Source of the DNA: Nageia nagi | Lineage: Eukaryota; Pinophyta | Direction of reading: 5' to 3' | DNA length: 64,000 bases | Assembly (NCBI GenBank): GCA_050084985.1 | Contig: JBITNC010000001.1 | Location: 179,552,001 to 179,616,000 of the forward strand | Shown: positions 50,901 through 61,759 of the stretch, in pieces | How the letters are laid out: each line of letters opens with the position of its first letter | Numbering within the stretch: the first letter of the stretch is position 1 | Notes under the pieces: model-generated | Seen by the model: only the letters and a program-made list of their open reading frames with translations | What the model was told of the DNA's origin: nothing | Database searches by the model: none | Translations under genes and position numbers: made by a program

Positions 50901-52190
50901 TAAAGTATGAAAATGAGCATAAATTGCACCACTTAATCAAAATTTAGGGATTTTCAATAGTCCTTTGCCTATATATAATCAAAGAAAAGCATCAACATCA
51001 TATAAGTAATATTATCATGAGATTGAATCCCAATCTTATTATAACAACTTTGTTGGATAATCCATTGAATATGAACATTATAATTGACTTCTTATCATCA
51101 TGTTTCATTATTTATATCATATATTATCATATAAACATCATCACATGATCATTTTTCATCAAACATGCATCATATTCTTTACATATTGGGAGTCTATAGT
51201 AGAGCCTACTCATCCTTTGCAATCATCTAGTAGTGGAGACTTCAAGGTAGGATAGCAATCACCCATGTCCCACCATAAACATGTATTATGTTTGTCATCA
51301 CTTATCAACAACACTATCATTATCTCTTCATATGGTGTGTATCTTCATCACACTATCATCTCATCATTGTCATATCACCTTATGTCATCCTTTATCACCT
51401 TATATTTATCGTCACATCCATCACTATTAGCATATCTTCATCATCATTCATCATTATCCTCTCATCATTATCTTTTAGACACTTTCATCAAGGTTTCCTC
51501 TCATATTAGCATCATAATCATTTCATCATAGGCACATATCTTTGAGTTTCATTTTACTCTTTATCATTATCACTTCTCATGGGCATCATTTACCAATGAG
51601 GATGTAACCACTTCGATCACAATCATTATTATTGTGTTTCCTAAAATTATCCCTTTAGGAATGATCATATATTTTTTAATATCATGGTTTCTAAGGGAAA
51701 CATAATCTTATGGAATAAGTGATACTAGCTTTGAGATGAATGAATCTCTTCAGTCATACTCTATCATTATCAGCTAATCAATGAGCAAAATATCACTTCA
51801 TTAGGATCAAACATCAACTCATATTATTTATCATTTTATCATATCTTTCATCAAGCCAAATCAAGAAAATAATTTATCATCCATCATTATTATATATTTT
51901 ATTATAATCATATATTTGAGCATATATCTTTATCAAGCAATAATTTTTTGACATATCAATCATGGTTAAATTGAGCATAAATATCATATTGATCATATCA
52001 ATATCATTTATCAATGATAACTTATCAATGAATTGATAATATTTTATTGATATCATCTTATTTTCCTTTATTTAGGCTTGACACATCAACTATCTTAAGT
52101 CATAGCTAATATTGCTTTGGCATCTTACCATATAAACAACATGTCATACATCATGACTATAGTACTATCATTTGATCATTCTTATTTTCT
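50901..52190 (+). other. TCA-rich non-coding stretch of the inner element
   Basis: Strong strand bias to TCA/ATC triplets (for example around 51060-51530 and 51780-52070), which creates spurious Ser/His/Ile-rich frames such as 51265-51531. No protein or RNA gene is recognised. Confidence 0.6.
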
Positions 52191-52193
52191 TAA

Positions 52194-53045
52194 TTTTCAT
52201 TGAGCATGGGGCAAGGTTATAATTTTGAGCATATTATCTTATTTATTCAAGCATATAGAATAGGTACAATACAATAGTGTTGGCACCATAAGGTGTTATA
52301 GTTATATACACCCTTGATTTTACTGCATCATCATGTTACCCTTTTATTTACTATATACTAGTTATGACATAATAGTGTTGGCATTGTGAGGTGTTATAGG
52401 CATATGTACCCTCAACATGACTATTTTAGCTTTTGGCATCACATCACAGACACTATCACTTTGATCATTATCAACATCTTTGGTTTCCATTCAACATGGG
52501 GAAAAGTTATCCTTGATCATTGTTTATCTTGCTTTTCATTAAGCATGGGGAAAGATTTATCACTTATTTTCTCTTTCATTTCTTTCCATTGAGCATGGGG
52601 TAAGGTTACCTTTATTATTATTACTTTCCATTTAGCATGGGATAATATTGAACACTAACTTTATTTCTTTCCATTGAGAATGGGGTAATGTTTATTATTA
52701 TTTTTCTTTCTTTCCATTCAGTATAGGATAAGGCATATCATTATCTTTCCTTTCTTTTCATTCAACATGGTGCAAGGTATACCATTTTCATCCTTGGTTT
52801 TCATTTAGCATGTGGTAAGATTTACCACTCTTTCTCCTTTACTTCCCATTCAACATGGTGCAAAGATATCTTGAGCATTATCATATTGATTTTTTATTTG
52901 CTTTCCATTTAACATGGGTCAAATTTATCCTTAGCATACCTTGATTTCTATTCATCATATTTAAAGGCCACCATCATCATTATCGATTGCAATAAGTTTA
53001 TTTCTACCATTATTTTTTGCTTTGATTTCCATTCAACATGGAATA
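52194..53045 (+). repeat. Degenerate 44-base tandem repeat (minisatellite)
   Basis: About 13 units opened by TTTCCATTNAGCATGGGGYA. Starts are at about 52194, 52484, 52532, 52582, 52624, 52667, 52711, 52754, 52798, 52843, 52902, 52944 and 53026. Spacing is 42-45 bases for the central units and irregular outside. Unit tails are T-rich and variable. A separate 44-base duplication (AATAGTGTTGGCA...TACACCCT) occurs at 52275-52316 and 52373-52412. Confidence 0.85.
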
Positions 53046-53337
53046 AAGTTTCCTTTTGGTAACATGATCATATCTTTGAGTGTGAATCACCTCAGGTCCT
53101 AGCATTTAGCATAGTCATTTAGTTGGTCACCTTTACATTGACCATATTATTGAAGAGCATATAGAATTTATCCCTTAGCATGTGATACATTTAACTACTT
53201 ATACATATAATTCATGTTAATAAAACATCATTAATAATTATCAATATCTTATTGATCATTTCATCATCTATTGGTCATCAATAATCATAATTATTTTTCC
53301 CTTTAGCTTTTGATTTGAGTCTCATATCTCATAAAAC

Positions 53338-53357
53338 TCATCTCAAAAGGACACATA
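53338..53357 (+). other. Polypurine tract region before the 3' LTR
   Basis: CTCAAAAGGACACATA directly before TGTAAG. It is a short purine core, AAAAGGA, in the right place. Confidence 0.5.
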
Positions 53358-54127
53358 TGTAAGTACCTCAAAATGACCTCTTTTCTTTGTTTGTTTTACA
53401 TGTTGGTGCTTTCACCCAATCACTCCATTATAGTATTTTTCATCCTTTTAGGTTAGGCTCATATTAGTATACCAATTTTACTATATGGCTTATTGGTTAG
53501 ATTACTAACCAGCTAACTAAACCAACCTACCAATTTGATGTCAGATCTATAGAGGTCAATTTCAAATTTTATTTTCCTTCTCTTTCCTATTCGAATCCTT
53601 TCATCCTTGAATATTACCAACATTACTCTCCCACCTAGCCAAATCCTTAAGCACTATCATAAGCCCTAATCACCTCTAGCACTTCTCATAACATGTTTTG
53701 ATCATCCTTGCAGGTTATCAAGAGAATTGGGAGCTATATTGGAGCACTTGTATCATTTTTATGTAGTATTTGTTAGGCTAGATTCATGATAGTTTACTTT
53801 TTTATCATTTTATAATTATATTAACATATAATGAGCATATCACTATGCATTTTAGGCATTTTGTTGCTTTCTAATACCCATTTGATTATGGCTTAGGGGA
53901 TTGGCATTCCATCAAGGTTTTAATGCTTCTCTTTGAACACACTTTAGGGTCTTAAGGTACTAGGATGTTCAAATCCCTCTAACATTTGTTTGATTGTAGG
54001 TTTAGACATAAAGAGCACTTCCCTCCATCACTTTTTTTCAAGATAAAATCTAGAAATAGCATAGTGGTACAATATTGATCCTCCTCCCTTCTTGCATGGA
54101 GAGGTTCACTACTTTTGGTTGTCCACA
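53358..54127 (+). repeat. 3' LTR of the inner gag-only element
   Basis: Starts TGTAAGTACCTC and ends GTCCACA. Pairs with 46544-47365, with a few deletions that make it about 50 bases shorter. Confidence 0.88.
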
Positions 54128-54132
54128 ATAAG
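54128..54132. other. Target-site duplication ATAAG, right
   Basis: Second copy of ATAAG. The host LTR sequence resumes after it and aligns with the uninterrupted left LTR. Confidence 0.85.
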
Positions 54133-54801
54133 GTTAAGTTTGTGTATATAATTGATTATCCAAGTAATATGATAGGTACATAATATCTAATCTCTCTATC
54201 ATAGGTTATATATTCTAAATTTGATCTAATAATTTATCCTTTTCATTTTCAAGTTCATATATTCATCACTTATGAGGTTCTATGCATAATTGATGAGGTT
54301 ATATATATCATTGATTGATTTTGGCTAATTTGAAGTATATATGCCCAAGATTTATAGGATATATGACCAAAGTATGTGGCTAAATTTTGCTATAGGATAT
54401 CTGCATCCATTTTTATTATAGAAGGTTATCCTTTAGCCAAATTCATTAAATACTCTAGACGTATATCATATTTGGGTTGCATATAAAATCAAATGAAAAT
54501 TATTGGAATAGGCTCATACTAGTAATGGGAACATGAATCTAGCTAAATTTGACCTTGATCTATCCATCTTGATTGATTTTGGCTGATTTAAGTTATATAT
54601 ACCCAAGATTTATAGTATATGTGCCCAAAGTATGTGGCTAAATTTAGTTGGAGGATAGTTTCATCCATTTGTATTTCTATTATTACTATTCAATAAGTTC
54701 AACATAAGAAATAAGATACCATAGTACAAGCCCTATTTAAGTATATGTGTTTAATTATAAGATAATACCATTTATATTCAAGATTAATTTAAACATCTAC
54801 A
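54133..54801 (+). repeat. Right LTR of the outer element, second part
   Basis: Continues the alignment with 36685-36992 (AGGTACA.AATAT..AATC near 54174 matching 36725). It contains an internal direct duplication of about 110 bases, 54312-54420 and 54571-54680, both opening TTGATTGATTTTGGCT, which explains its extra length here. Confidence 0.72.
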
Positions 54802-55418
54802 AGGCTTAATATAACCATTTGAAAAATAGAAAAAAAAAATCAATCTTAAATGATTCCATGGATCATATATTCCAACAAGAATCTTGGTTACCCTTTCCCT
54901 CAAGAATGGTTTCCCCACTCTCTTTGTTGGGAATTTGAATCATAAGAACTATTATTGGATCTCTTCTCTATGATTTCCAATGGTCTAGTGAGTGATAGTA
55001 TCATCTCAATGATCTTGGTGTATCCTTTTCTCACAAGAGGCTATGATCAACATTGGAACTTCATTGAAAGAAGAAAATAAAGAAGGAATGTTATATTTAA
55101 GAAAACTAAGATCTTGATGGAATATCATGATAGAATGTTAAAGGAAACTAAGCTAGAAAATTAAGGAAACTTTGATGTAATTTTGATGTACAATAAATAC
55201 ATCATATTTGCTTTTCAGTTATGTAGTAGATCAAACCTATTTCTTGGGTTATCTCTAGTTCTTTGGGAAGTGAGGTTTCTTTATACAAAAATATCAATCA
55301 AGTTTCAACCCTACCAAGGCCAAGATAATTTTTAGATCAATCTAATTTAGAATCCCATATATCTCTTTTGAACTCTCATACCAAATATTATTAGAAGGTA
55401 TTGTAGGATCCTTAGGTA
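54802..55418. other. Unassigned stretch
   Basis: No gene, repeat or element recognised between the outer LTR and the inverted-repeat element. Confidence 0.3.
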
Positions 55419-55423
55419 AATTC

Positions 55424-56089
55424 TGATGCACTCAACTAGGCCTAAAACCTTGGGTCACCTTGCTGGGGGTGTAACTTTTGATTTGGGTGCCTATTGGGGC
55501 CCATTATTTTTCAAATCACCTAGAATAAAATTCTCTATACCATGGCAAGGATCTCTTTAAGAGGCTTGGATTTTTTTGGACCACTTTTTAGGGCCTGACA
55601 ACTCCATCTTGGACCCCAAATTTTGCATGCAAAGTTATTTCCCAATTTTTGAAAGTGTTAGTTTTTTAATAGTTTGTGATAAGAGTATAATTTTAATGAT
55701 GTTCTTTTAGAAATGGCATATTTAATGTATAACAGATGCATGGTTCTAATTTGAAAGTCATCCAAGATATTTTGTAGCCTTTCTAAAAATGGTAAGCTAA
55801 TTTTTCTAAGTGCAATAAAAATTTACTATTTTTAGTAAATTTCATTAGGTAGAATTGGAGGTAGAATTTAGGTATAAAGGAAATGTAACACTCTTGGAGG
55901 AGGTAGTGTAGATTTGGGAATAAATAAAATTGCATTATTTTGATAGAATTCTTTGTTCATGGTAATTCTTTATCTATGGAATTAACAAACTAAAAATTAC
56001 CCAAAAAATCAAGCCCTAATGGGCACCCAAATTAGAAATTATGCCCTCGACAAGGTGACCCAAGGTTTTAGGCCTAGTTGAGTGCATCA
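55424..56089. mobile_element. Non-autonomous DNA transposon (MITE-like) with long terminal inverted repeats
   Basis: 55424-55502 and the reverse complement of 56011-56089 share their first 39 bases without a mismatch (both open TGATGCACTCAACTAGGCCT) and stay similar over about 78 bases. The 5-base direct repeat AATTC flanks the element (55419-55423 and 56090-56094). The middle, about 500 bases, has no coding frame. The long inverted repeats suggest a Mutator-like MITE, but a 5-base target duplication does not fit the usual 9 bases, so the superfamily is left open. Confidence 0.85.
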
Positions 56090-56094
56090 AATTC

Positions 56095-56380
56095 ATTACA
56101 TTATATGAGGTTACAATGGCTCAAGAAGGATTTTAGTAGTGATATTTGTAGCATGGTGTAAGTTTGGGAAAATTTGCTAATAATAATTACATTTGAATTA
56201 AAAATAATGAATAGATTAAAGAAATCCATTATGAAGATAACAAGTATTTATGCTAGGTATATGTCTAAGCTAGGCATACCATTGGATCATATCCTACTAT
56301 GATGATAATAAAAAAATACACTTCAAAAAGAATGGAGACCAAAGAAATGATAGGAAGATAAAAAAAATAGATAAGATAAA
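56095..56380. other. Unassigned stretch
   Basis: Short AT-rich gap between the inverted-repeat element and the Gypsy 3' LTR. Nothing seen. Confidence 0.3.
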
Positions 56381-57093
56381 TGATCTATAATCATTGAATG
56401 CTTATAGCATACATGGATCCTCACTTACATATTCAAACAAAAAATATTCACCATTATGAGACCCATAAAATTGTATAATTATAATGTAAACTATAAATTA
56501 ATAATCTCGATCACACACAACATGATCAACATAATTATTTACCTTGGTTCACCCAATGTGGACTAATATAGCATGGAATTTGATCCTTCTCTTCTCATTA
56601 TCTATGAACATTACAATATTACATGAATATGGAGAAATACCATCAAAATAATGGCAATACCATCTCCTATAACACTACTACAATCTCTTACAACAAGAAT
56701 AACAACTTTAGAATTAAAATAATTCTCAAATGACTCTTGGTCTTCCTTCAAATCTTTACAATTCCAAAATTTCAAAACTCTCTAAGCTCAAATTATGAAT
56801 CAAGAGAGTAGAACACATTTAAATAGGCCTAAAAACATCTCCAAGATATTATTTTATGATCCTAAACCACTCAACTATCTAAATCATTGATGTCCCTTCA
56901 AATTCCATTATTGACTCATCAAAACACACACTATTAACAACTTGAAAATAGTAGACTTAGGCTATTAGCATCATGAATTTTAACATAAATCACCTCCATA
57001 TTTCAATCTTTGATCAATATCCAAGCATAAATATTTATGTAATGATTATTGATCTTGCAAATATCAACTTTACATGATCCAATTTAGATCACA
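56381..57093 (-). repeat. 3' LTR of the minus-strand Gypsy element
   Basis: On the plus strand it runs from TGATCTATAATC to TAGATCACA. The first 370 bases match 61102-61478. The remaining 340 should match the part of the 5' LTR that lies beyond the Copia insertion, outside the window. Confidence 0.78.
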
Positions 57094-57108
57094 CCTCCCT
57101 AATGAGAA
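57094..57108 (-). other. Polypurine tract (minus strand)
   Basis: On the minus strand, CTCATTAGGGAGG precedes the TG (TGTGATCTAAATT) of the 3' LTR. Confidence 0.6.
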
Positions 57109-57244
57109 GGCATTTGATCCCACAAATGCATATATGAGGATAAAACTCCCCAACTCTAAAATTTTCCATCCACTTGGCTTTATTATGCTTATTTAACTTC
57201 AATACAAGCAACCAAAGCTTTCTCACCTCTTCTTGTAGCACAAA

Positions 57245-57900
57245 CCTTCTTTTATAATATGGAATCCTCGTTGAGTTTATCCATAGTATTAGAAGCTAAG
57301 TAATCAAGAGATAGTAAAATTTTATATGAACCTTCTTTATCTTCAATCAACATAGATGGCTCATACAATTTTAAATATTCCACATTCAAAACCAAATAGA
57401 TGTTCATATATGCTATTAGATTCAATCTAAAAGCATTCTCACTTACTTGCTTTGCAATCTCAAATGGTCCATACCTTATAGGTTTCAACTTGTTGGTTGG
57501 TCCTTGCAACCACTCCTTACTAAGATGCAACTAAACATGGTCTCCAAAATTAAACTTATGATCAAATTGATGCTTATCATGTCTCATATTGTACTTTGCT
57601 TAATGGTGAAATACAAAGAACACCCCCTTATTTACTTGGCAACTTGATCTTGCATATTTAGTCAATATACATACCTTCACAAATGGTACAATATATTTCC
57701 AACTCCAAAATGTCCCATAATATTTGAAGTATGTGGTTCTCTAATCAATCCAATCCTTTCACCTACAAGTACACATAATGCATTAAAATGATAAATAAGT
57801 CCATTTTATAAATGAAAATCATCCAATCCCTCATACTTGAATGTAGATGAAGATAACTACTGATACACCTCTTTGAAGTCAAGATCCTACACATATTCCT
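57245..57900 (-). pseudogene. Gypsy integrase relic, core deleted
   Basis: On the minus strand the N-terminal part at about 57860-57640 reads STFKYEGLDDFHLxNGLIYH, VGERIGLIREPHTS, GHFGVG and YVYxLNMQDQVAKxIRGC, the zinc-binding region of Gypsy integrase. Immediately after IRGC the sequence jumps to DHKFNFGDHV, which stands after the catalytic core, so all three catalytic residues are missing. The C-terminal domain is open for 92 codons (57252-57530) with KEWLQGPTNKLKPIRYGPFE, SENAFRLNL and NVEYLKLYEPSML. No chromodomain is seen after it. Confidence 0.85.
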
Positions 57901-58400
57901 CTGAAAATGACTCAAAAAGAAAAGAAAAAGATTTTAGCACTAATAAGGAATTCATTGGTCCATGTTTCCATGTTGTTAATAGCTTAAAATTAGTGTTGCA
58001 CTTTGCTAGCAACATGGAATTTATAGGTACATGTGGTCTAGAACGTATGTTAGAAAATCAATCCATCTAAAGTGTCTAGTTTGTTGCAATTTTGATTGAT
58101 TTTGTAAGTACTTGAATGGTTTATGATTAGTATTAATGCTTATTTTTTTCCCCATTAAGTAATATTCCCACTTTTTAATAGCTTGAACCAATGCATACAT
58201 TTCCTTATCATAACTAGGATAGTTCAAAATGGCCCCACTAAATTTTTTTGAATGATAGCAAATTGGTTTACCTTATTTTAACAAAGTAGTACCCATGGCA
58301 TAGTCACTTGCATTAGTCTCCACTTTGAATGGCTTCTATAAATTAGATAGTACAAGCATAGGTTCACTAACAATATTTTTTTTCAAGGTATTAAACGATG
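57901..58400 (-). pseudogene. Gypsy RNase H relic
   Basis: On the minus strand, an open stretch of 68 codons (58021-58227) reads NYPSYDKEMYALVQAIKKWE, YYLMGKKISINTNHKPFKYL and SKLQQTRHFRWIDFL. The family has the catalytic Glu in YDKEMYA and the Asp in HTDH; here that Asp is Asn (NTNH). The upstream part (to about 58400) carries the SDYAMGT block across a frameshift. It would degrade the RNA strand after reverse transcription. Confidence 0.82.
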
Positions 58401-59230
58401 TTTGTTGTTTCTTTCCCTATTGGAAAACCTACCTCTTGTTATTTACATCATGTAATGGTGAAGAAATATGAGAAAAATCAACAATAAAATTTCTCAAATA
58501 TTTAATAGCACCTAATAAACTCCTCACTTCAATTACATTAGTTGGATTTGGCTAGTCTACTATAGCACTTACTTTACTAGGATCTATCTTAAGTTATCCA
58601 TGACCAATAACATAGCCCAAATACACCAAAGAGTCTTTACCAAACTCACATTTAGACTTTTTCAACAATAACCTCTCCCTATGCAAAGATTGAAACACTT
58701 GTCTAAAATGTACAACATGTTCTTACCAAGTAAAATTATAAAAAAAAATATCATCTAAATATACAACAACAAAAGAATTAATAAATGGATGAAGTACATC
58801 ATTCATTACCCTCATAAATATGATCGGTGCATTGCGTACACCAAATGGTAAAACAAGCCACTCAAATAGGCATTTTCTTATCTTTAAAGTGGTCTTCCAA
58901 ATATTCTCCTCCTTGATTTGAACTTGGTGATATCCACTACTCAATTCCAACATTGTTAAGAATCTTGTCCCTTGCAACTAATCCAAGCGATCATTTATCT
59001 AAGGAAAAGGATACCAATTTTTTATGGTGATTTTGTTAAGTCCTCTATATTCAATACATATCCTCTAAGTTTGATCCCCTTTAAGAACCAAAACAATAGG
59101 TGATCCACATGGAGATGTACTTGGTATGATCACATCTTAATCAACAAACTCTTAAATCTACCTCTTTATCTCCTCTTGATCCAAAATTGATTATTGATAC
59201 AAAGTTATGTTTGGAAATTAAGCATCAGGT
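58401..59230 (-). pseudogene. Gypsy reverse transcriptase relic
   Basis: On the minus strand, an open stretch of 84 codons (58723-58977) reads TRFLTMLELSSGYHQVQIKE, WLVLPFGVRNAPIIFMRVMN and VVVYLDDIFFYN. The YLDD catalytic box is intact, and the first catalytic Asp of the usual KIDLxSGYHQ block is Glu here (LELSSGYHQ). Upstream blocks at about 59000-59130 include SPCGSP-like and GSxRMCIDYRxLN-like segments across frames; downstream, the thumb is decayed. Confidence 0.85.
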
Positions 59231-59639
59231 AAAGACTAAATATCATGATGTATATCCCACATAAGAGGTAATCCATGTGGCTTTGCGAACAAGTTAGTAA
59301 ATTCTTGGACTAATGTCTGCATCTATTCTTCCCTTTTGTATGTTGTTAACAACCTAAAATTAGTGTTGCATGTTACTAACAATGTGAGATTCACCTCATC
59401 AGAAGCTTTAGTTTTCACCATGATCAACAAAAACTTTTTAGAAACATTTACAAGGCATTTTACTTGATTGGTAGTGAACAAAGGTAGCTTTTTTTGTTGT
59501 TATGTGCACTAACTAGAAACACTTTTTCATATTTCACCAATCATAATTTGTTCAATATTTTGTAATAAATAACATCTCTTTCTCACATATAAGGGTTACT
59601 AAGAATAACACCAAAAATATCTAAAGGAACAACATCAAC

Positions 59640-59870
59640 CACAACTTCATCAATGTACTTTTCACAAATAGCAAATTTTGACTTACATTATTTAGTAGCT
59701 TGCAAACTAGCATTACGATGCACCTAACCCAAAGGATATGCATTTGGATGGTTGAAATTTTTTAATCCCAAATTACTTACCATAGATTTTGAAATCAAAT
59801 TTCTTTGAGAACCTGAATCAACAATACAATCCACTCTTGTTTTCTTAATTTGGATTTTGAGGTAGAATAA
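59640..59870 (-). pseudogene. Gypsy aspartic protease relic
   Basis: On the minus strand, CIVDSGSQRNLISKSMV lies at about 59788-59835 with the D-S-G active site intact, followed by NFNHPNAYPLG and, after a stop, ICEKYIDEVVVDVVPLDIFG (to about 59640). The blocks are in the standard order for plant Gypsy protease, between gag and RT. A few stops remain. Confidence 0.8.
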
Positions 59871-59999
59871 ACAAATTCTTTGTTCTTTAATAACTTAATA
59901 TTCTTCAATCTTTTGAATGGCTGAATAATTTAGTTTCTTATCAACATATGAACTTCAATGAACATGCTCATATTTAATAACCATAGCATTTATTTTCTC

Positions 60000-61030
60000 C
60001 ATATTCTTTTTCTTATATGGATGTAATTCTAAATGAAGTTTTCAACATTTATCATCAATATGACCATCTTTATCACAAAAACTACAATGCTTATTTTCAC
60101 CTTCTTTCTTTTAAATACTAGTGGTCTTATTTTCTTTCTTACCTTTGCCTTTATCTTAAGATTTACCTTTATCTTGTCCTTCCTTTGAATTAGAAGCCTT
60201 CTTGGATTCATCATATTGTCTCCTCTCTTTACCATCCTCTTCTAAGTATTACGCTTGCACATACGCTTGATCAAGATTAGTAGGATTAAATAACATGATA
60301 GTATTTTACAAATGACTATGTAAACCTCCAATGTCCTTCATTAATGTTTAAGGATCTTTTAGTGAAACCCCAAGCAAAGTATCTTGTTTCCTAAATTTCA
60401 TAATGTATTCTTGAACCATTTGCCATCTTTATTTCCTAAGGAATAGCCATGTCATTAATTGATTATTATGATATCCCAATGGATAAAATTGATCTCTTAA
60501 AAAATTATTAAATTCATTCCAAGAAGATACTTTTAATTAGTATTCATGAATAAGAGTTTCTACATAGATTTCCCACCAAACTAAAGCATTTCCACCCATA
60601 TTTAATATAGAAAAAGAGATTTTATCAATATCATTTACAACACATGAATTTTGAAATAAACCTTCAATTATTTCAATCAATTATTCAACTTTTCTACATC
60701 AAACTCTCCATGTAAAGTAGGAATGTCCACTTTAGCCTTCTACTTGAATGGAACTAGATTTGATGAATATGATGAATCAGGTACTCCACTTTCATTTTGT
60801 TGCCTCTGATTGACATTTACATTTGCTTCAATAGCCAATAACTTATTAAAACAATCCAAATGATTCCCCATTGCCAAAAAATATTCTTTCAAAATAAACA
60901 TCTTTCATGGTACAAATAACAAATTGTTGCTCCTCCAAATCATTCATTTTTGTCACTATGCACCTTCGACTAATCTCAAGATCCTTTGGAATGAATTCTG
61001 GTCTTGGATATCTCCTCTTGAACATCAAAA
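60000..61030 (-). pseudogene. Gypsy gag relic with intact CCHC zinc knuckle
   Basis: Minus strand. A possible start is MFKRRYPRPEFIP near 61025, open to 60846, with an alternating charged segment (NDLEEQQFVICTMK). The capsid part at 60700-60300 is recognisable only in pieces, for example a WWEIYVETLIHEY-like block near 60560. The nucleocapsid part reads HCSFCDKDGHIDDKC at 60044-60092, a complete CX2CX4HX4C knuckle, followed by KLH and a Lys-rich segment. It would package the RNA. The coding frame is broken by several stops. Confidence 0.75.
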
Positions 61031-61089
61031 AGCATGTTTTTAGAAACCTAAAATTCTAAAACTTTTGGCCCCAAAGTTTACATACATAA

Positions 61090-61101
61090 GCTCTAATACT
61101 A
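61090..61101 (-). other. Primer-binding site, initiator tRNA-Met type (minus strand)
   Basis: On the minus strand, TAGTATTAGAGC follows the LTR end GGATCACA without a gap. It has two differences from TGGTATCAGAGC. Confidence 0.78.
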
Positions 61102-61478
61102 TGTGATCCATATTCACTGGATGCTTGAACCATACTCAAATCCTTAGTTACAAATTTGAATGAAAAAATATCACCATTATGATACCCATCAAATTGCATG
61201 GAAATTCAAAAGTGTATAATGTAAACTACAAATTAACAATCTCAATCACACACAACAAGATCAACATAATGATTTACCCTAATTTACCTAATGTAGGCTA
61301 ATACAACATGGAATTGGAGCCTTCTTTTCTCATTATCTTTGGACATTACAATATTATATGCATATGGATAAATACCATCAAAATAATGGCAATACCATCT
61401 TATACAACACTACTACAATCTCCTATAGTAAGAAGAACAACTTCAAAACTACAAAAATTTTGGAATGAATCTTGGTCT
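61102..61478 (-). repeat. 5' LTR of the minus-strand Gypsy element (3' part only)
   Basis: Aligns with 56381-56745 of the 3' LTR. The alignment stops at TTGGTCT (61472-61478), where the Copia LTR begins. Confidence 0.8.
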
Positions 61479-61759
61479 TGAGAGAACCAAAATGTTTTGT
61501 ATTATTCATCAAAATGAGTTACATATATAGGCTTAAGAAAGCCATTACAAGACAAGATAAGAAGTTGAGAATAATATTCTCATGACCATAAAAAACTCAC
61601 ACTATATGTATCACCCTTAGATCACTACATGACAAATTACTTGTTATAACAATAAACTAATAAATACTTAGACCTAGATACTTAGGAAAATAAATTAGTC
61701 CTAATTAATTAATCCTAATAACTTAGGACTCAGGAATCATGTTAGAAATACTTCCAACA
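61479..61759 (-). repeat. 3' LTR of the Copia element, 281 bp
   Basis: On the minus strand it starts TGTTGGAAGTATT right after the polypurine tract and ends GGTTCTCTCA. The end was set by where the Gypsy LTR alignment stops. It contains a TATATAT box on the minus strand at about 61523-61529. Confidence 0.82.
61523..61529 (-). promoter_or_regulatory. TATA box in the Copia LTR
   Basis: On the minus strand, CCTATATATGTAAC near the end of the 281-base LTR, at a usual promoter position for short Copia LTRs. Confidence 0.45.

Larger units (their letters stand above)
46544..54127 (+). mobile_element. Gag-only LTR retrotransposon (TR-GAG-like), complete ends, 7.6 kb
   Basis: LTRs 46544-47365 (822 bp) and 53358-54127 (770 bp) both start TGTAAG.ACCTCAAAAT and end CACA, flanked by the perfect 5-bp duplication ATAAG. 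The only protein relic inside is a Gypsy gag (48822-50900). There is no protease, RT, RNase H or integrase, so the element depended on another for its copying. The 3' part holds a TCA-rich stretch and a 44-base tandem repeat. LTR identity by eye is roughly three quarters to four fifths, so it is old but younger than its host LTR. Confidence 0.88.
56381..61478 (-). mobile_element. Ty3/Gypsy retrotransposon relic, minus strand
   Basis: 3' LTR 56381-57093; polypurine tract 57094-57108; pol and gag 57245-61030; Met-type primer site 61090-61101; 5' LTR from 61102, cut at 61478 by the Copia insertion. The two LTR parts align over about 370 bases (for example AATCACACACAAC near 61244 and GATCACACACAAC near 56509). 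Gag with an intact CCHC, protease with intact DSG, RT with YLDD, RNase H and the two ends of integrase are recognisable. The integrase core is deleted. Confidence 0.9.

Noticed and set aside
51265-51531. Two overlapping open frames rich in Ser, His and Ile
   Set aside because: Result of the TCA-rich strand bias in the non-coding part of the inner element.
57447-58070. Plus-strand frames of 65-66 codons
   Set aside because: Opposite-strand shadows of the Gypsy integrase and RNase H relics.
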